Under the pieces are notes generated by a model. The model did no database searches. It was not told the DNA's origin and was given only the letters and a program-made list of their open reading frames with translations. Below, one piece after another: positions 44,170 through 54,332 of a stretch of 64,000 nt of DNA (its first letter is position 1; the number at the start of each line of letters is the position of its first letter). This DNA comes from JANLVJ01 sp031363945 (lineage in GTDB: Bacteria > Bacteroidota > Bacteroidia > Sphingobacteriales > Sphingobacteriaceae), in the NCBI GenBank assembly GCA_031363945.1, contig JANLVJ010000024.1, positions 18,956 through 82,955 on the forward strand, read 5' to 3'. Both the position numbers and the translations under genes were made by a program.

Positions 44170-47100
44170 TTAATTAACAGGAATGTAATATTTACTCTCA
44201 GGGTCTTCCGGATCGAGAGACACCGATATGGTACCAGCTTTTTCCTGAATCCATGCAAAAACTAAGGGTAGAATAAGAAGTGCTGCAAAAGTAGAAGCGA
44301 AAAGCCCACCAATAACTGCCCTGCCAAGGGCAGAGGTTTGATCGCCACCTTCACCTAGGCCAAGAGCCATTGGTATCATACCCACAATCATTGCCAGACT
44401 GGTCATTAAAACAGGTCTTAAGCGCAGAGCAGCTGATTCCATTGCAGCAAGTCTTGAATTTCCTTTATGACTTCTAATCTGTTCTGCATTGGTTATGAGC
44501 AATACTGAATTAGAGATTGACACTCCTACTGACATAATTATGCCCATATAAGATTGCAGGTTCAGGGTTGATCCAGTTAGTATCAGTAAAATAAGACTAC
44601 CCGCTAAAACGGCAGGAACAGTAGCAAGTACTACAATCGATACCTTGAAAGACTGGAAATTAGCTGCCAGCATTAAAAAAATCACCATTATTGCTACCAG
44701 TAGACCATTTTGAAGGCTTTCGAGCGTATCATCGAGCGTCTGACTCTGACCCTTAGCTTCTATTGAAAGACCACGAGGTAGTTTGCCGATAGCCGCTATA
44801 GCTTTACGCACGTCTACTGAAGCTGTTCCTAAATTTTTGTTATGCAAGTTTGCCGTAACAGAAATTACAGGTATGTTTCCTATGTTATCATTTTCCCCGT
44901 TAGTAGTTCCGAATTTCACGTCGGCAACATCACTTAATACGGGTCTGTCCTGATCATTCTTAACCGAAATCTCTTTTATGGTATTCAGACCTGACATCTT
45001 AAATTCTGGAATTTCAACCTGTACGTTATAGCTGATATTAGATTTTTGATCTAGCCATATGATTTTATCTGTATATCTTGAAGAAGACGTAGAGGTTGAA
45101 AGAGAATGAGAGATATCTGTCAGACTTACCCCTAATCGGGCTGCCTGACTTCTATCAATATTAATATTCAGGGCCGGGTAATTAGTTGACTGTCCGATTT
45201 GAATATCTCTCAGGTAAGTGATTTTATTCATTTCACTTATAAGTTTGTTGGCATAGACGATATTTCTTTTTTTATCTTTTCCCGAAATTTTCACTTCAAT
45301 CGGGGTTGGAGACCCTTGGCTTAAAATTTTACTGGTTAGTTCAATGGGTTCAAAAGATAAGTGAAGTTCAGGCATCTCGGCATGTATTTTATTCCTGAGT
45401 CTTTCTTGTAGGTCATCCATATTAACATGATAATCTTCTTTCAGCTTTACCTGTAATACAGCTTCTTGTGGGCCTGCCATAAATAAATATAATGGACTGG
45501 TTGAAAATTGAGGGGGATGAATTCCTGCCATGGCAGAGGTAATTTCAATATTCTTTTCACCAACCAGTTTATCCAGAATCTCTTCAACTTTGAGTAGTTT
45601 TTGCTCTGTACGTTCAAAACGGGTACCGTCTGCTGCTCTGAGTCTAAGTTGAAATTCACCACTATTAACCTTTGGTAATATATCACGCCCAATTGATTTC
45701 AATAAAAGTGCTGTAATACCCATGAATACCAGTACATACCCGATTACAATAATTTTCCTGTAAGGCATCATCCGCTCAATAAACCGTAGAAAGACTCCTC
45801 TGAATTTGTTAAACGAACTGAGTTTTATATCCGGATCGGGTCTTAAAATCTTCTCTATTAAATGTTCTTTTTGCTCCCAGGCTGGTTGATCTTCTGGTCT
45901 GGCCTCAGTAGCCGGTTGATGTTTTTTATGATCACGCATCAGCCAGTTAGCCATTACTGGAACAAAGGTCTGGGATAATAAAAAGGAAGTGACCATCGAA
46001 AAACCTATGGCCATTGCCAATGGTAAAAACAGGGCACCTGGAATTCCATTCATAGTGAAAGCTGGTGCGAAGACTGCCAGAATACAGAAAAGAATTAGCA
46101 GTTTTGGAAAAGCGATTTCACGGCATGCATCCCAGATAGCAAGTGCTCTGGGCTTTCCCATATCCAGATGCTGGTGTATATTTTCGATGGTTACCGTCGA
46201 TTCATCGACAAGAATCCCAATGGCTAGTGCAAGACCGCTCAGAGTCATGATATTCAGGGTTTGCCCAAAAAGTGACAAAAAGAAAATGCCTGAAATGATA
46301 GATGTTGGGATTGTTAAAATAACAATCAGAGCACCCCGAACATCACCCAGAAAGATAAGAACCATGATTCCTGTTAACACAGCTCCTATGGCTCCCTCAC
46401 TTATCAGACTTTTAACTGAATTAATGACATATACACTCTGATCGAAAGCATAGGTAAGTTTTACATCATCTGGCAATAAAGCCTGAAACCTGGGTATTGC
46501 TTTTTTTAAATTCTGTACGACTTCCCAGGTAGAAGCATCTGCAGATTTTGTTATAGGCAGGTATACAGATCGCTTACCATTTACCAATACGTAATCAGTT
46601 GTTATATCAGCCCCGTCTTCAATAGTGGCAACATCCCGAAGAGAAAGTGTTTGTATACCTCCACTGTATAATGGAATATCTTCAAATTCTTTAATACTTC
46701 TGATTGTTGTATTTGAAGGAGTGAAGTAGTTGAGATCTCCGATACGCACATTCCCTGCAGGGCTGGCTTGATTATTTTCACTGATAGCGCTAACGACTTG
46801 CTGGGCTGTGAGGTGATGGCTACGCATTAACTGGGGGTCAACCTTCACTACGACTGCTCTAACATTACCTCCAAAGGGTGCTGGTGCTACTAATCCTGGA
46901 ATTTGGGTAAAAGATGATCTTACATATACGTTTGCCAGGTCTAGCAGTTCATTGTTGTTACGGGTTGAACTGCTCAGAATCAACTGACCAACGGGTAAGG
47001 TAGAGGCATCAAATCGAATGATAAACGGGGGATTCGATCCCGGTGGAAAATTTGACTGTGCCCTGTTGGTATAAGCTGTTACTTCAGCTGCCGCTTGAGC

Positions 47101-47403
47101 CATATTTGTGGCCGGATAAAACGTCAGTTTAATCAGGGTCAGACCCTGAATATTTTGAGTTTCTATTGCCTTAACTCCAGATACATAGAGCAACAGATTT
47201 ATATAAGGTTTGGCAAAGTATCCTTCCATCTGATCGGGGGTAAAACCACCATACGGATGCGATATATAAATTACGGGCAGATTAAGATTTGGAAAAATAT
47301 CAATCTTGATCGTTCTTACAGCATTAATTCCAAAGAAGAATAATCCTGCTACCAGCACAAGAATTGTAATTGGCTTTCGTAAAGCTGTTTTTATTAATCC
47401 CAT
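44170..47403 (-). CDS. RND-family efflux permease (AcrB/CusA-like)
   Basis: This inner-membrane, proton-driven pump has 1077 residues from the ATG at 47403; an upstream extension of 35 codons runs into the tolC gene and is rejected. It has an N-terminal TM helix (ALRKPITILVLVAGLFFFGI), large periplasmic loops, TM helices 2-6 with ALAIGILVDESTVTIENIHQHL (the proton-relay acidic residues), a second loop, and TM helices 7-12. A linker of about 60 residues follows the first TM half. Substrate is unknown; it lacks obvious metal-specific markers. It starts one base after the tolC-like stop. Confidence 0.94.
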   Translation of the reverse strand: MGLIKTALRKPITILVLVAGLFFFGINAVRTIKIDIFPNLNLPVIYISHPYGGFTPDQMEGYFAKPYINLLLYVSGVKAIETQNIQGLTLIKLTFYPATNMAQAAAEVTAYTNRAQSNFPPGSNPPFIIRFDASTLPVGQLILSSSTRNNNELLDLANVYVRSSFTQIPGLVAPAPFGGNVRAVVVKVDPQLMRSHHLTAQQVVSAISENNQASPAGNVRIGDLNYFTPSNTTIRSIKEFEDIPLYSGGIQTLSLRDVATIEDGADITTDYVLVNGKRSVYLPITKSADASTWEVVQNLKKAIPRFQALLPDDVKLTYAFDQSVYVINSVKSLISEGAIGAVLTGIMVLIFLGDVRGALIVILTIPTSIISGIFFLSLFGQTLNIMTLSGLALAIGILVDESTVTIENIHQHLDMGKPRALAIWDACREIAFPKLLILFCILAVFAPAFTMNGIPGALFLPLAMAIGFSMVTSFLLSQTFVPVMANWLMRDHKKHQPATEARPEDQPAWEQKEHLIEKILRPDPDIKLSSFNKFRGVFLRFIERMMPYRKIIVIGYVLVFMGITALLLKSIGRDILPKVNSGEFQLRLRAADGTRFERTEQKLLKVEEILDKLVGEKNIEITSAMAGIHPPQFSTSPLYLFMAGPQEAVLQVKLKEDYHVNMDDLQERLRNKIHAEMPELHLSFEPIELTSKILSQGSPTPIEVKISGKDKKRNIVYANKLISEMNKITYLRDIQIGQSTNYPALNINIDRSQAARLGVSLTDISHSLSTSTSSSRYTDKIIWLDQKSNISYNVQVEIPEFKMSGLNTIKEISVKNDQDRPVLSDVADVKFGTTNGENDNIGNIPVISVTANLHNKNLGTASVDVRKAIAAIGKLPRGLSIEAKGQSQTLDDTLESLQNGLLVAIMVIFLMLAANFQSFKVSIVVLATVPAVLAGSLILLILTGSTLNLQSYMGIIMSVGVSISNSVLLITNAEQIRSHKGNSRLAAMESAALRLRPVLMTSLAMIVGMIPMALGLGEGGDQTSALGRAVIGGLFASTFAALLILPLVFAWIQEKAGTISVSLDPEDPESKYYIPVN

Positions 47404-47404
47404 C

Positions 47405-48823
47405 TTATAGTAATTTGTAGAAGGCCTGAAAATCACCCCTGGCGGCGGCTCTGAAAAGTAATGCCTGCCAGATATTGTTGTAGGCGATTTGCTGATCAGT
47501 TTCAGCACGGTTCAATGTGTACAGAGCCGTACTCAAATCGACAATCGTTGCAAGTCCGTTCGAATAAAGGACATTTTTCTGACGATAAGCTTCTGTCGCT
47601 GCTCTTAGTTCAACTGGTGCCTCATTAAAATTATTTATGGCGTTTTTAACCCTTTTTCCAGATAAGATCACCTGATTATCAAGTTGGTTTTCAACTTGCT
47701 GGTAATTGTTTTTTAAAACTTCACCCTGAATTCGCTGTGCATCAATCAAATGACCTGTTTTCACCAGACTGCTGAAATTCCAGATCATTCCTGCTCCTAT
47801 CAGGTAATTACTGATTGTCGGTTTGATACCCTGACTGTAATTCTGAGAATAAGCTCTTTGATTCTGGCTACCATATGACTGGCTAAAGCCTGACCCTTTG
47901 CCTTGAAAAACACTAAAGATTGAAAAAGTAGGATACTGTAGTGATCGCAAGTATTTTACCAAGGCTTCATTTATAGAAATGGCTTGAGCAAAATATGCTA
48001 AAAAAGGATGAGAATTGATTGAATTAATCTGTGTAGTATCAATTTCACCAGGAATATGCTGTACAAATGACGTATCAAGGGTAAAATTTGTTACAGAATT
48101 ACCCAAAAGGTTTGCAAGCTCTGCTTGTTGCTCATTTTCGGTTTCTCGGATATTTGTCAGAGCAATTCTTGCTGCTGAAACATCAGCGCTGGCAAGAGAA
48201 GAATCAACTCCAGCATTTAAGCCTGCAAGAACACGGCTTTTTACCACATGCTGTATCGATAGTGCTCTCTGTAAGTTTGAATATTGTGCTTTTTCAAGTT
48301 GTATTGATGCCAGAAGATTTAGGTAATTTGCTGATACTTTGACCTCATCCTGAAACTCTTCCTGGTTAAGGTCAGCATTTGCCTGATTTGTTCTTTTTTC
48401 TGCTACACTAACCAGATTTTTAACTTTCCCAAAAGAAAATATATCCCAGTTGACATTTGCAAGATATAAACTGCCAAATGCAGCATGGTAATTTTGATTA
48501 GTCAGAACAGGACCTGACGAAGATACATTTAACCCGCGATAGGCATATGACGGACCCGATTGCCCATTAATAGTTCCGTAATCTTGTTGAGCGGATACGC
48601 TGAAATCAGGTAATTCTCCAGATTTTTCAGCTTTAAATAGATTTTTATAATAAATAAGTTGATTTTTTTTAGCTTTTACTCCGCCGAAATCAGAAAGGGT
48701 TGATGTTATTGCTTCCTTAAGGGTAATTACCCGATTCTGTGCGTTGATTAAAGGAATACCAACTATCAGGGTTAGAGCTAAAAAAAAAGAAGAAAACTTA
48801 TTTAGACAAAAAATGCTTTGCAT
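47405..48823 (-). CDS. TolC-family outer-membrane efflux protein
   Basis: This outer-membrane channel of 472 residues has a signal peptide (KFSSFFLALTLIVGIPLINAQ) and two outer-membrane-efflux repeats rich in long helices (QEEFQDEVKVSANYLNLLASI and ATEAYRQKNVLYSNGLATI). It is the first gene of the operon, with the pump starting one base after its stop and the adaptor last, so the complete tripartite system is encoded together. No regulator gene is adjacent. The gap upstream is 383 bases without another gene on this strand. Confidence 0.92.
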   Translation of the reverse strand: MQSIFCLNKFSSFFLALTLIVGIPLINAQNRVITLKEAITSTLSDFGGVKAKKNQLIYYKNLFKAEKSGELPDFSVSAQQDYGTINGQSGPSYAYRGLNVSSSGPVLTNQNYHAAFGSLYLANVNWDIFSFGKVKNLVSVAEKRTNQANADLNQEEFQDEVKVSANYLNLLASIQLEKAQYSNLQRALSIQHVVKSRVLAGLNAGVDSSLASADVSAARIALTNIRETENEQQAELANLLGNSVTNFTLDTSFVQHIPGEIDTTQINSINSHPFLAYFAQAISINEALVKYLRSLQYPTFSIFSVFQGKGSGFSQSYGSQNQRAYSQNYSQGIKPTISNYLIGAGMIWNFSSLVKTGHLIDAQRIQGEVLKNNYQQVENQLDNQVILSGKRVKNAINNFNEAPVELRAATEAYRQKNVLYSNGLATIVDLSTALYTLNRAETDQQIAYNNIWQALLFRAAARGDFQAFYKLL

Positions 48824-49206
48824 GAATGCGTTTCAAAGGTGTTATGCCAAAAAAATTAAGAAAAAAAGGTGCGAAAGAATGCCCTCATTTTGTGTTAAAT
48901 GGGAAAATGAGACATAAGACCATCTTACATGTTTAACCATACAGTTAGCTACGAAAAAGTTTTGCATTTTATTGCTGTATATACATTAGTTACATAAGAT
49001 TCTGATGACTTAAGACAGTGAAATAATCAAAATACCTGCTGAAAAACTGCAGCAGCTTCATGCCGCACATTATGAAACTGATTCCTGACCAATGAAAAAC
49101 CCTTCCTGGTTGAAAAACTGATATATCAAAACAATGGAGGTGTTTCAAGTATTTAGATAGTATAGCGTTAATGAATGTGTATTAAAATTTCTAAATTCCT
49201 TATCTA
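48824..49206. other. Intergenic gap upstream of the efflux operon
   Basis: This region is AT-rich, with no supported coding frame. The only promoter-like element found is CACCTTTG on the minus strand at 48841-48834, a one-mismatch match to TAnnTTTG just upstream of the tolC-like gene. I see nothing else in it. Confidence 0.4.
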
Positions 49207-49320
49207 ATGTTGAATCTTATTGGTCCCCTTGAAGTAATCCAGATTGTACTTGGTCTGATTGCCGTATTATGCTTGCTCAGTCTGTTCAAATCAGACATGA
49301 ACAGGAAATCAAGTCAGTAA
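49207..49320 (+). CDS. Small single-span membrane protein, 37 residues
   Basis: A 37-codon frame from the ATG at 49207 gives MLNLIGPLEVIQIVLGLI, then AVLCLLSLFKSDMNRKSSQ. Residues about 4-27 form one hydrophobic helix and the tail is basic, a topology with the C-terminus inside. It lies between the efflux operon and the TonB receptor, opposite in strand to both, and ends two bases before the receptor terminator. The N-terminus loosely recalls TatA-type helices, but the amphipathic helix and most of the protein are absent. No family recognised. Confidence 0.5.
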   Translation: MLNLIGPLEVIQIVLGLIAVLCLLSLFKSDMNRKSSQ

Positions 49321-49321
49321 C

Positions 49322-49350
49322 AAAAAAAGCCACATAATAATGATGTGGCT
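49322..49350 (-). terminator. Terminator for the TonB-dependent receptor gene
   Basis: On the minus strand an 8-bp stem AGCCACAT/ATGTGGCT is followed by seven T residues (49328-49322). It begins 22 bases past the receptor stop codon. Confidence 0.9.
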
Positions 49351-49371
49351 CTCTGGAACCAGTAAAAAGAC

Positions 49372-52170
49372 TCAAAAATCAAACCCGATTTTAGCAAAGA
49401 AACGACGACCATTCTGTCCCATTTGTATTGCATCAAATGGACTTCCTGGCTCATTGTTGTAAGCATATCCTGAATAATTTGCAGCAGTTGCACTATGGCC
49501 CTTTGCACCTTGGATTACGCCCAGATCAGGATGCAAATTAAATATATTATCGCATCCAACAGAGAAATGTGCTTTCTTTCCTATTTTGTATGTGATATAT
49601 AAATCGCTTATTGTTTTACCACTATAATTATACCTATCGGCTACCAACGTAGTTGGGGCATTATCTAGTGGTACAACAGGAAACAAACCATCAAAATTAT
49701 GACCATATCCCAAAAGGCTGATTTTGCCAAAGTAGGTAAAACGCAAGCCTACAGTAAATCCTTTAAATCCATATTCAGGATTTAGAATTATTTTCTGTGG
49801 TGGGGCAGAAGCAAGAATAAAGTCTTTCTCGCGATCACTTAGAAAAGTTTGTTTCAATAGAGTTGTGCTACTCAAAATTGGTGGATAGTTAACCCTGTCA
49901 ATAGTCATGTGCTGGAAATTACCTGTGAAAATAATTCTTACATGATTGTCACCAAACGATTTATTAAAATCAATTACCACATCAAGACCTCTGTTAGTCG
50001 TATTAACGGCATTAGCAAAAAACTGTGCTGCTGTAACATGCTGGGCATTTAATGCCTGTATGAAAACCGGGTTCAGTGTAGTATCACTAGAACTAAACTG
50101 ACCTGAAAGAACTATCCGGTTTTTAACCTGTATCTGATAGGCGTCTGCGGTTATACTTAGTTCTGGTAAGGGTCTGAAGGTAAAGCCAAACCCATAATTT
50201 TTAGAAGTTTCTTGCTTTAGGTTAGGTATACCAGCTGCCTGAGTAAGGGGGCTTTTATTTGGTGCAATCTCGACTTCTGAAAGGTAGGCACCCTGTCCAT
50301 TTGTATAAGAAGAACTATAATTTATCTGTTGTAAAGAAGGAGCCCTGAAACCAGTTCCCGCCGAAGCACGTAGATTAAAATTATCAGTAATCTTGTAGCG
50401 CGTGGCTAACTTTGTACTGTAGTTGTAGCCAAAGTCACTATAATGTTCAACCCTATTGGCAAAATCTATCAGCCATTTTTTAGTTATATCTACTTCAAGG
50501 TCAAGGAAAATACCTGCAACAGATCGGTTTGCTGTAACAACATCTTTTGGCTGAAAGCCAGGGAATCCCTGTGAGCCGGTTCCTGAGTTGTAATTATCAT
50601 AATTCTTATAAGAATCTGACTCTCCTGCTTGAATTTTATAGCGTTCATAGCGGTATTCAGCACCAGCACCAACGTTGAAACCAGAAAGGAAATCGTAATG
50701 CTTTGACAGATTCAGGTTAGTAGTATTTTGAAGAAATTGAGGCCCTCCATCGAAGAAGTTTGTTTTTCGATTACCTAGAGATGGGTTGAAAGTCTGATCT
50801 CCGTAAAAGTTAAATGTATTGTTTCCAAGATTATTGCTTAGATCCCAGTCAGTGTTCTTGCCAATGACTCCTTTTAATCCAAGTGCAAGAGCTATATCAG
50901 TATTATGAGTTTGAATAATAGGGTTGAAATAACTATCAGTCGGAGAAGTGAAAATTATTCCAGGTGTCGGAATAAAACTTCCACTGGCATCACGTGGAAA
51001 ACGGATAGTCTGAGCTGAAAAGTTTCTTGTAAACGCATAATCATTGGAATTCTTAAAACTAAAGCCCCCAAAACTATAGAAAGTAGTACGGGTGGCAGCT
51101 AAAGGAACTTCAGCGTTAAAAAAGATGTCAGCGTTTTGGGCTGAACCATCGCCATTTGCTCTTCTAACGGTATTATACGGCAGAGCCTGCTGATTTGCAT
51201 ACGCAGTATCATGTGTTTGCCTGAATGTTTTACCACTCGTACCATAATCAGCCGAGAAATTTATGAAGCCATCATGTTTGCCAAGTGCCACTCCATAATT
51301 CATATCGATTGTAAAAGCATTACCATCAAAGGTACCAGCATGGGGGTATTCAGCTTTGGCTACTGAAAATTTACTATTGAATTTAGGGTCATAATAATTT
51401 GAGAATCCTGCATTGATTGCAAAATCGTTCACATTTTTTTTCAGCACCAGATTGATTACTCCGGCAATGGCGTCTGATCCATACTGGGCAGATGCACCGT
51501 CACGCAGAATTTCGACATGGTCAATAGCTGCCATTGGAATAGAGCTTAAATCGACTCCTGAATTTCCTCTTCCTCTTGTACCAAAAACAGCTACGAAAGC
51601 AGTGGAATGCCTGCGTTTTCCATTGATTAATACCAGGGTCTGATCTGGGCCAAGTCCACGCAAGGTTCCGAGTTCAACGTGATCAGCTCCATCTGATCCA
51701 GATTGCTTGTTATAATTGAACGAAGGCGCAGCATAGTTCAGAATATCTGTAAGATCTGATCGTCCCGAGGTCACGGCAGCCTTAGAAACGTTAACAACAT
51801 CTATGGGGACTGGGGTTTCGAGTTTGACCCTGCCTGAAGAACGGGTTCCGATTGAAACAACTTCATTTAACTGCGAAACATTACTTTCCAGTTTTAGTGT
51901 CAGTAAATGACGTCCATTAATTGAGATTGTCAAAGGCTTGTATCCTGTATAAGTCACAATGAGTATATCGTTCGCATTCGCATTCAGTGTAAATTGACCG
52001 GTGGCACTGGTACTTGTTCCATTGGTTCCACCTTTAATATGAATCGAAACACCAGCCAGTAAATCTTTGCTTGTAGCGTCGGTTACATTACCGCTGATTG
52101 TTATATTTTGTGCCCGAAGTATATTTGACAAAAGGCAAAAAGCGAGAATAAGAAGTATTTTTTTTTCCAT
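49372..52170 (-). CDS. TonB-dependent outer-membrane receptor
   Basis: This 932-residue receptor imports a large substrate using TonB energy. The signal peptide is followed by a CarboxypepD_reg-like domain (ITISGNVTDATSKDLLAGVSIHI in pieces, about 22-110), characteristic of Bacteroidota. The plug domain follows at about 115-245 (ETPVPIDVVNVSKAAV; LRGLGPDQTLVLINGKRR; VEILRDGASAQYGSDAIAGVINLVL). The rest is a 22-strand barrel ending in FFAKIGFDF with the terminal phenylalanine. No SusD-like partner lies beside it, so siderophore, vitamin or other non-glycan substrates are as likely as oligosaccharides. Substrate unknown. Confidence 0.94.
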   Translation of the reverse strand: MEKKILLILAFCLLSNILRAQNITISGNVTDATSKDLLAGVSIHIKGGTNGTSTSATGQFTLNANANDILIVTYTGYKPLTISINGRHLLTLKLESNVSQLNEVVSIGTRSSGRVKLETPVPIDVVNVSKAAVTSGRSDLTDILNYAAPSFNYNKQSGSDGADHVELGTLRGLGPDQTLVLINGKRRHSTAFVAVFGTRGRGNSGVDLSSIPMAAIDHVEILRDGASAQYGSDAIAGVINLVLKKNVNDFAINAGFSNYYDPKFNSKFSVAKAEYPHAGTFDGNAFTIDMNYGVALGKHDGFINFSADYGTSGKTFRQTHDTAYANQQALPYNTVRRANGDGSAQNADIFFNAEVPLAATRTTFYSFGGFSFKNSNDYAFTRNFSAQTIRFPRDASGSFIPTPGIIFTSPTDSYFNPIIQTHNTDIALALGLKGVIGKNTDWDLSNNLGNNTFNFYGDQTFNPSLGNRKTNFFDGGPQFLQNTTNLNLSKHYDFLSGFNVGAGAEYRYERYKIQAGESDSYKNYDNYNSGTGSQGFPGFQPKDVVTANRSVAGIFLDLEVDITKKWLIDFANRVEHYSDFGYNYSTKLATRYKITDNFNLRASAGTGFRAPSLQQINYSSSYTNGQGAYLSEVEIAPNKSPLTQAAGIPNLKQETSKNYGFGFTFRPLPELSITADAYQIQVKNRIVLSGQFSSSDTTLNPVFIQALNAQHVTAAQFFANAVNTTNRGLDVVIDFNKSFGDNHVRIIFTGNFQHMTIDRVNYPPILSSTTLLKQTFLSDREKDFILASAPPQKIILNPEYGFKGFTVGLRFTYFGKISLLGYGHNFDGLFPVVPLDNAPTTLVADRYNYSGKTISDLYITYKIGKKAHFSVGCDNIFNLHPDLGVIQGAKGHSATAANYSGYAYNNEPGSPFDAIQMGQNGRRFFAKIGFDF

Positions 52171-52552
52171 TGTATGTATTTTACTTTAAAAAGAATAGAG
52201 TTCTTATACTGAATAATTAAAATCGCAGCGATTAACACGCTAACCTGAAAAACTATTAATTAAATGGCAGTAAATTACTTGAATTATTGAGGAATTTATT
52301 ATTTTTTGATAAAAAAATATAATATGCTTATTTTAAAAGATAAAACGAAATGATTTTTATAAAAAGCATGATAAATAGGAAAAAATAGTTTCATTTCCTG
52401 AAAATATTAATCACTCTACAATATTTACAGGTTAATTGGTTTAATAAAAAATAATTTTAAATATGTGAAAATTGTTACCTGATTACATTTGCCCTCAGGC
52501 ACTTAGGGTGAAAAGGAATAGCACCTTTGTATCAGAATATTAAACTTTTTGT
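52171..52552. other. Divergent AT-rich intergenic region
   Basis: This 382-base gap separates the TonB receptor and the aldolase operon and must hold both promoters. CACCTTTG at 52522-52529, 24 bases before the aldolase ATG, is one mismatch from TAnnTTTG. No coding frame or RNA structure is supported. Confidence 0.4.
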
Positions 52553-53626
52553 ATGACATATGAAAAAATTGCCGGCCTAATTGGAAAAGAAAATGAAAAT
52601 CTCCTGACTCATACCTGCAACACCGTGCTTAAATCTCAGCTTCACCTGCCAGGTGCTGACTTTGTTGACCGTATATTCAGTGAATCTAACCGAAGTAATC
52701 AGACCTTATGCAGTTTGCACCGCCTTTTTAATACAGGCCGGCTGGCAGGTACAGGTTATCTTTCTATACTTCCTGTTGATCAGGGTGTAGAACATAGTGC
52801 AGGTGCTTCTTTTAGCCCAAATCCGCTTTATTTTGATCCTGAAAATATTGTAAGGCTTGCAATAGCAGGTGGTTGCAATGCAGTGGCCAGCACGATAGGT
52901 GGTCTAGCCATAATTGCCAGAAAATACGCTCACAAAATTCCACTTATTGTCAAGATTAATCACAATGAACTGCTGACCTATCCAAATAAGTTTGATCAGA
53001 TTAAGTTTGGTTCTGTAAAAGATGCCTGGAATATGGGTGCTGCAGCGATTGGAGCTACCATTTATTTTGGGTCAGAAGAATCTGGCCGTCAAATTATTGA
53101 AATTTCCCAGGCCTTCGAAGAAGCCCATAATTTGGGAATGGTGACAGTACTTTGGTGCTATCTAAGAAATAATGCCTTCAAAAAAGGGGGTATTGACTAC
53201 CATGTTGCGGCTGATTTAACTGGACAGGCAAATTATCTTGGGGCAACCATTCAGGCTGATATCATCAAACAAAAACTTCCTGAGCTAAACGGAGGCTATA
53301 AAGCCCTGAACACTGATGGTGTCACCTACGGTAAATTTGATGAGCGCATGTATACCGAACTTTCAAGTGATCACCCGATTGATCTTTGCCGGTATCAGGT
53401 TATTAACGGATTCATGGGCAGGGCGGGACTAATTAACTCAGGCGGGGCCTCAGTAGGCGATAAAGATTTGAAAGAGGCAGTAAGAACAGCCATCATAAAT
53501 AAAAGAGCCGGAGGTATGGGCATGATCAGTGGCCGAAAATCATTTCAGCGTCCATTTGATCAAGGGGTTGCTTTGTTGAATGCAATTCAGGACGTTTATC
53601 TTGAAAAACAGATTGACGTTGCCTGA
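52553..53626 (+). CDS. fbaB: Class I fructose-bisphosphate aldolase (FbaB/DhnA type)
   Basis: This Schiff-base aldolase cleaves fructose-1,6-bisphosphate to DHAP and G3P in the cytoplasm. It has 357 residues. The family motifs are SILPVDQGVEHSAG near 82, NAVASTIGGLAI, PLIVKINHNELL near 144, AAAIGATIYFGSEESGRQI, ATIQADIIKQKLPE and GRAGLINSGG near 302. This is the bacterial FbaB/DhnA class rather than the eukaryotic class I. It heads a plus-strand run with HAD hydrolase, acetate kinase, phosphoketolase and SDR, tying it to central carbon flow. Confidence 0.93.
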   Translation: MTYEKIAGLIGKENENLLTHTCNTVLKSQLHLPGADFVDRIFSESNRSNQTLCSLHRLFNTGRLAGTGYLSILPVDQGVEHSAGASFSPNPLYFDPENIVRLAIAGGCNAVASTIGGLAIIARKYAHKIPLIVKINHNELLTYPNKFDQIKFGSVKDAWNMGAAAIGATIYFGSEESGRQIIEISQAFEEAHNLGMVTVLWCYLRNNAFKKGGIDYHVAADLTGQANYLGATIQADIIKQKLPELNGGYKALNTDGVTYGKFDERMYTELSSDHPIDLCRYQVINGFMGRAGLINSGGASVGDKDLKEAVRTAIINKRAGGMGMISGRKSFQRPFDQGVALLNAIQDVYLEKQIDVA

Positions 53627-53693
53627 TTAATTAAAGGCCTTCCATTTTTCGTTATAATTAAAACAGGATTAATTAAAAAAAAACAGCTTACCT

Positions 53694-54332
53694 ATGAAAG
53701 CAGTAACAGGTATCACTACTTTATTCATTGACATTGGTGGGGTTATTTTAACAGATGGATGGAACAGAAAATGGAGAAAAGCTGCGGCAGAAAAGTTCAA
53801 TCTCGATTACGATGATATGGATAATCGCCACCATCTTACTTATGATACCTATGAAGTTGGAAAAATCAGCCTTGATGAATACCTGGATAGGGTAGTATTT
53901 TTTAAAAACCGGGATTTTACCAACCAGGATTTTAAAGACTTCATGTTTGAGCAGTCACAACCTTTTCCTGACATGATAGAGCTGATTTGCCGGCTGAAAG
54001 AAATTTATGGGCTTAAAGTGGCAGTTGTCAGCAATGAAGGCAGGGAATTGACAGAGTACAGAATAAAAAAGTTTAACCTGCATCGGTTTGTAGATTTTTT
54101 TATTTCATCTAGTTTTGTTCATCTGCGTAAACCAGATACTGATATATTTAAGTTTGCCCTCGATGTTGCACAGATCCCGATTGAACAAATCGTTTATATC
54201 GAAGACAGGCAATTATTTGTACAGGTTGCTGCAACCCTGGGTCTTCAGGGCATTCAGCATGTTGATTACCAGACTACCCGTGAAAAATTAGAAGTTTATG
54301 GTTTAAAAATTCAAAACGAATTAGCTGTATGA
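53694..54332 (+). CDS. HAD-superfamily hydrolase, YihX-like
   Basis: This 212-residue phosphatase-like protein begins with motif I LFIDIGGVILTDGW, in which the nucleophile aspartate is present but the usual second aspartate is glycine, as in the YihX/epoxide-hydrolase-like branch (DLGNV). Motif II is VAVVSNEG, the lysine lies in HLRKPDTDIF, and motif IV is YIEDRQLFVQVAATLG. YihX acts on glucose-1-phosphate; here a sugar phosphate is plausible because the gene lies between fbaB and ackA. Its stop overlaps ackA by four bases. Confidence 0.82.
   Translation: MKAVTGITTLFIDIGGVILTDGWNRKWRKAAAEKFNLDYDDMDNRHHLTYDTYEVGKISLDEYLDRVVFFKNRDFTNQDFKDFMFEQSQPFPDMIELICRLKEIYGLKVAVVSNEGRELTEYRIKKFNLHRFVDFFISSSFVHLRKPDTDIFKFALDVAQIPIEQIVYIEDRQLFVQVAATLGLQGIQHVDYQTTREKLEVYGLKIQNELAV

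Noticed and set aside
45989..46441. A 150-codon open frame antisense to the RND pump
   Set aside because: Complement of transmembrane codons; no signal, no domain, and full overlap with a secure gene.
47404..47508. Upstream extension of the RND pump start
   Set aside because: The extra 35 codons overlap the end of the TolC-like gene and lack similarity to pump N-termini; the ATG at 47403 gives the standard first helix.
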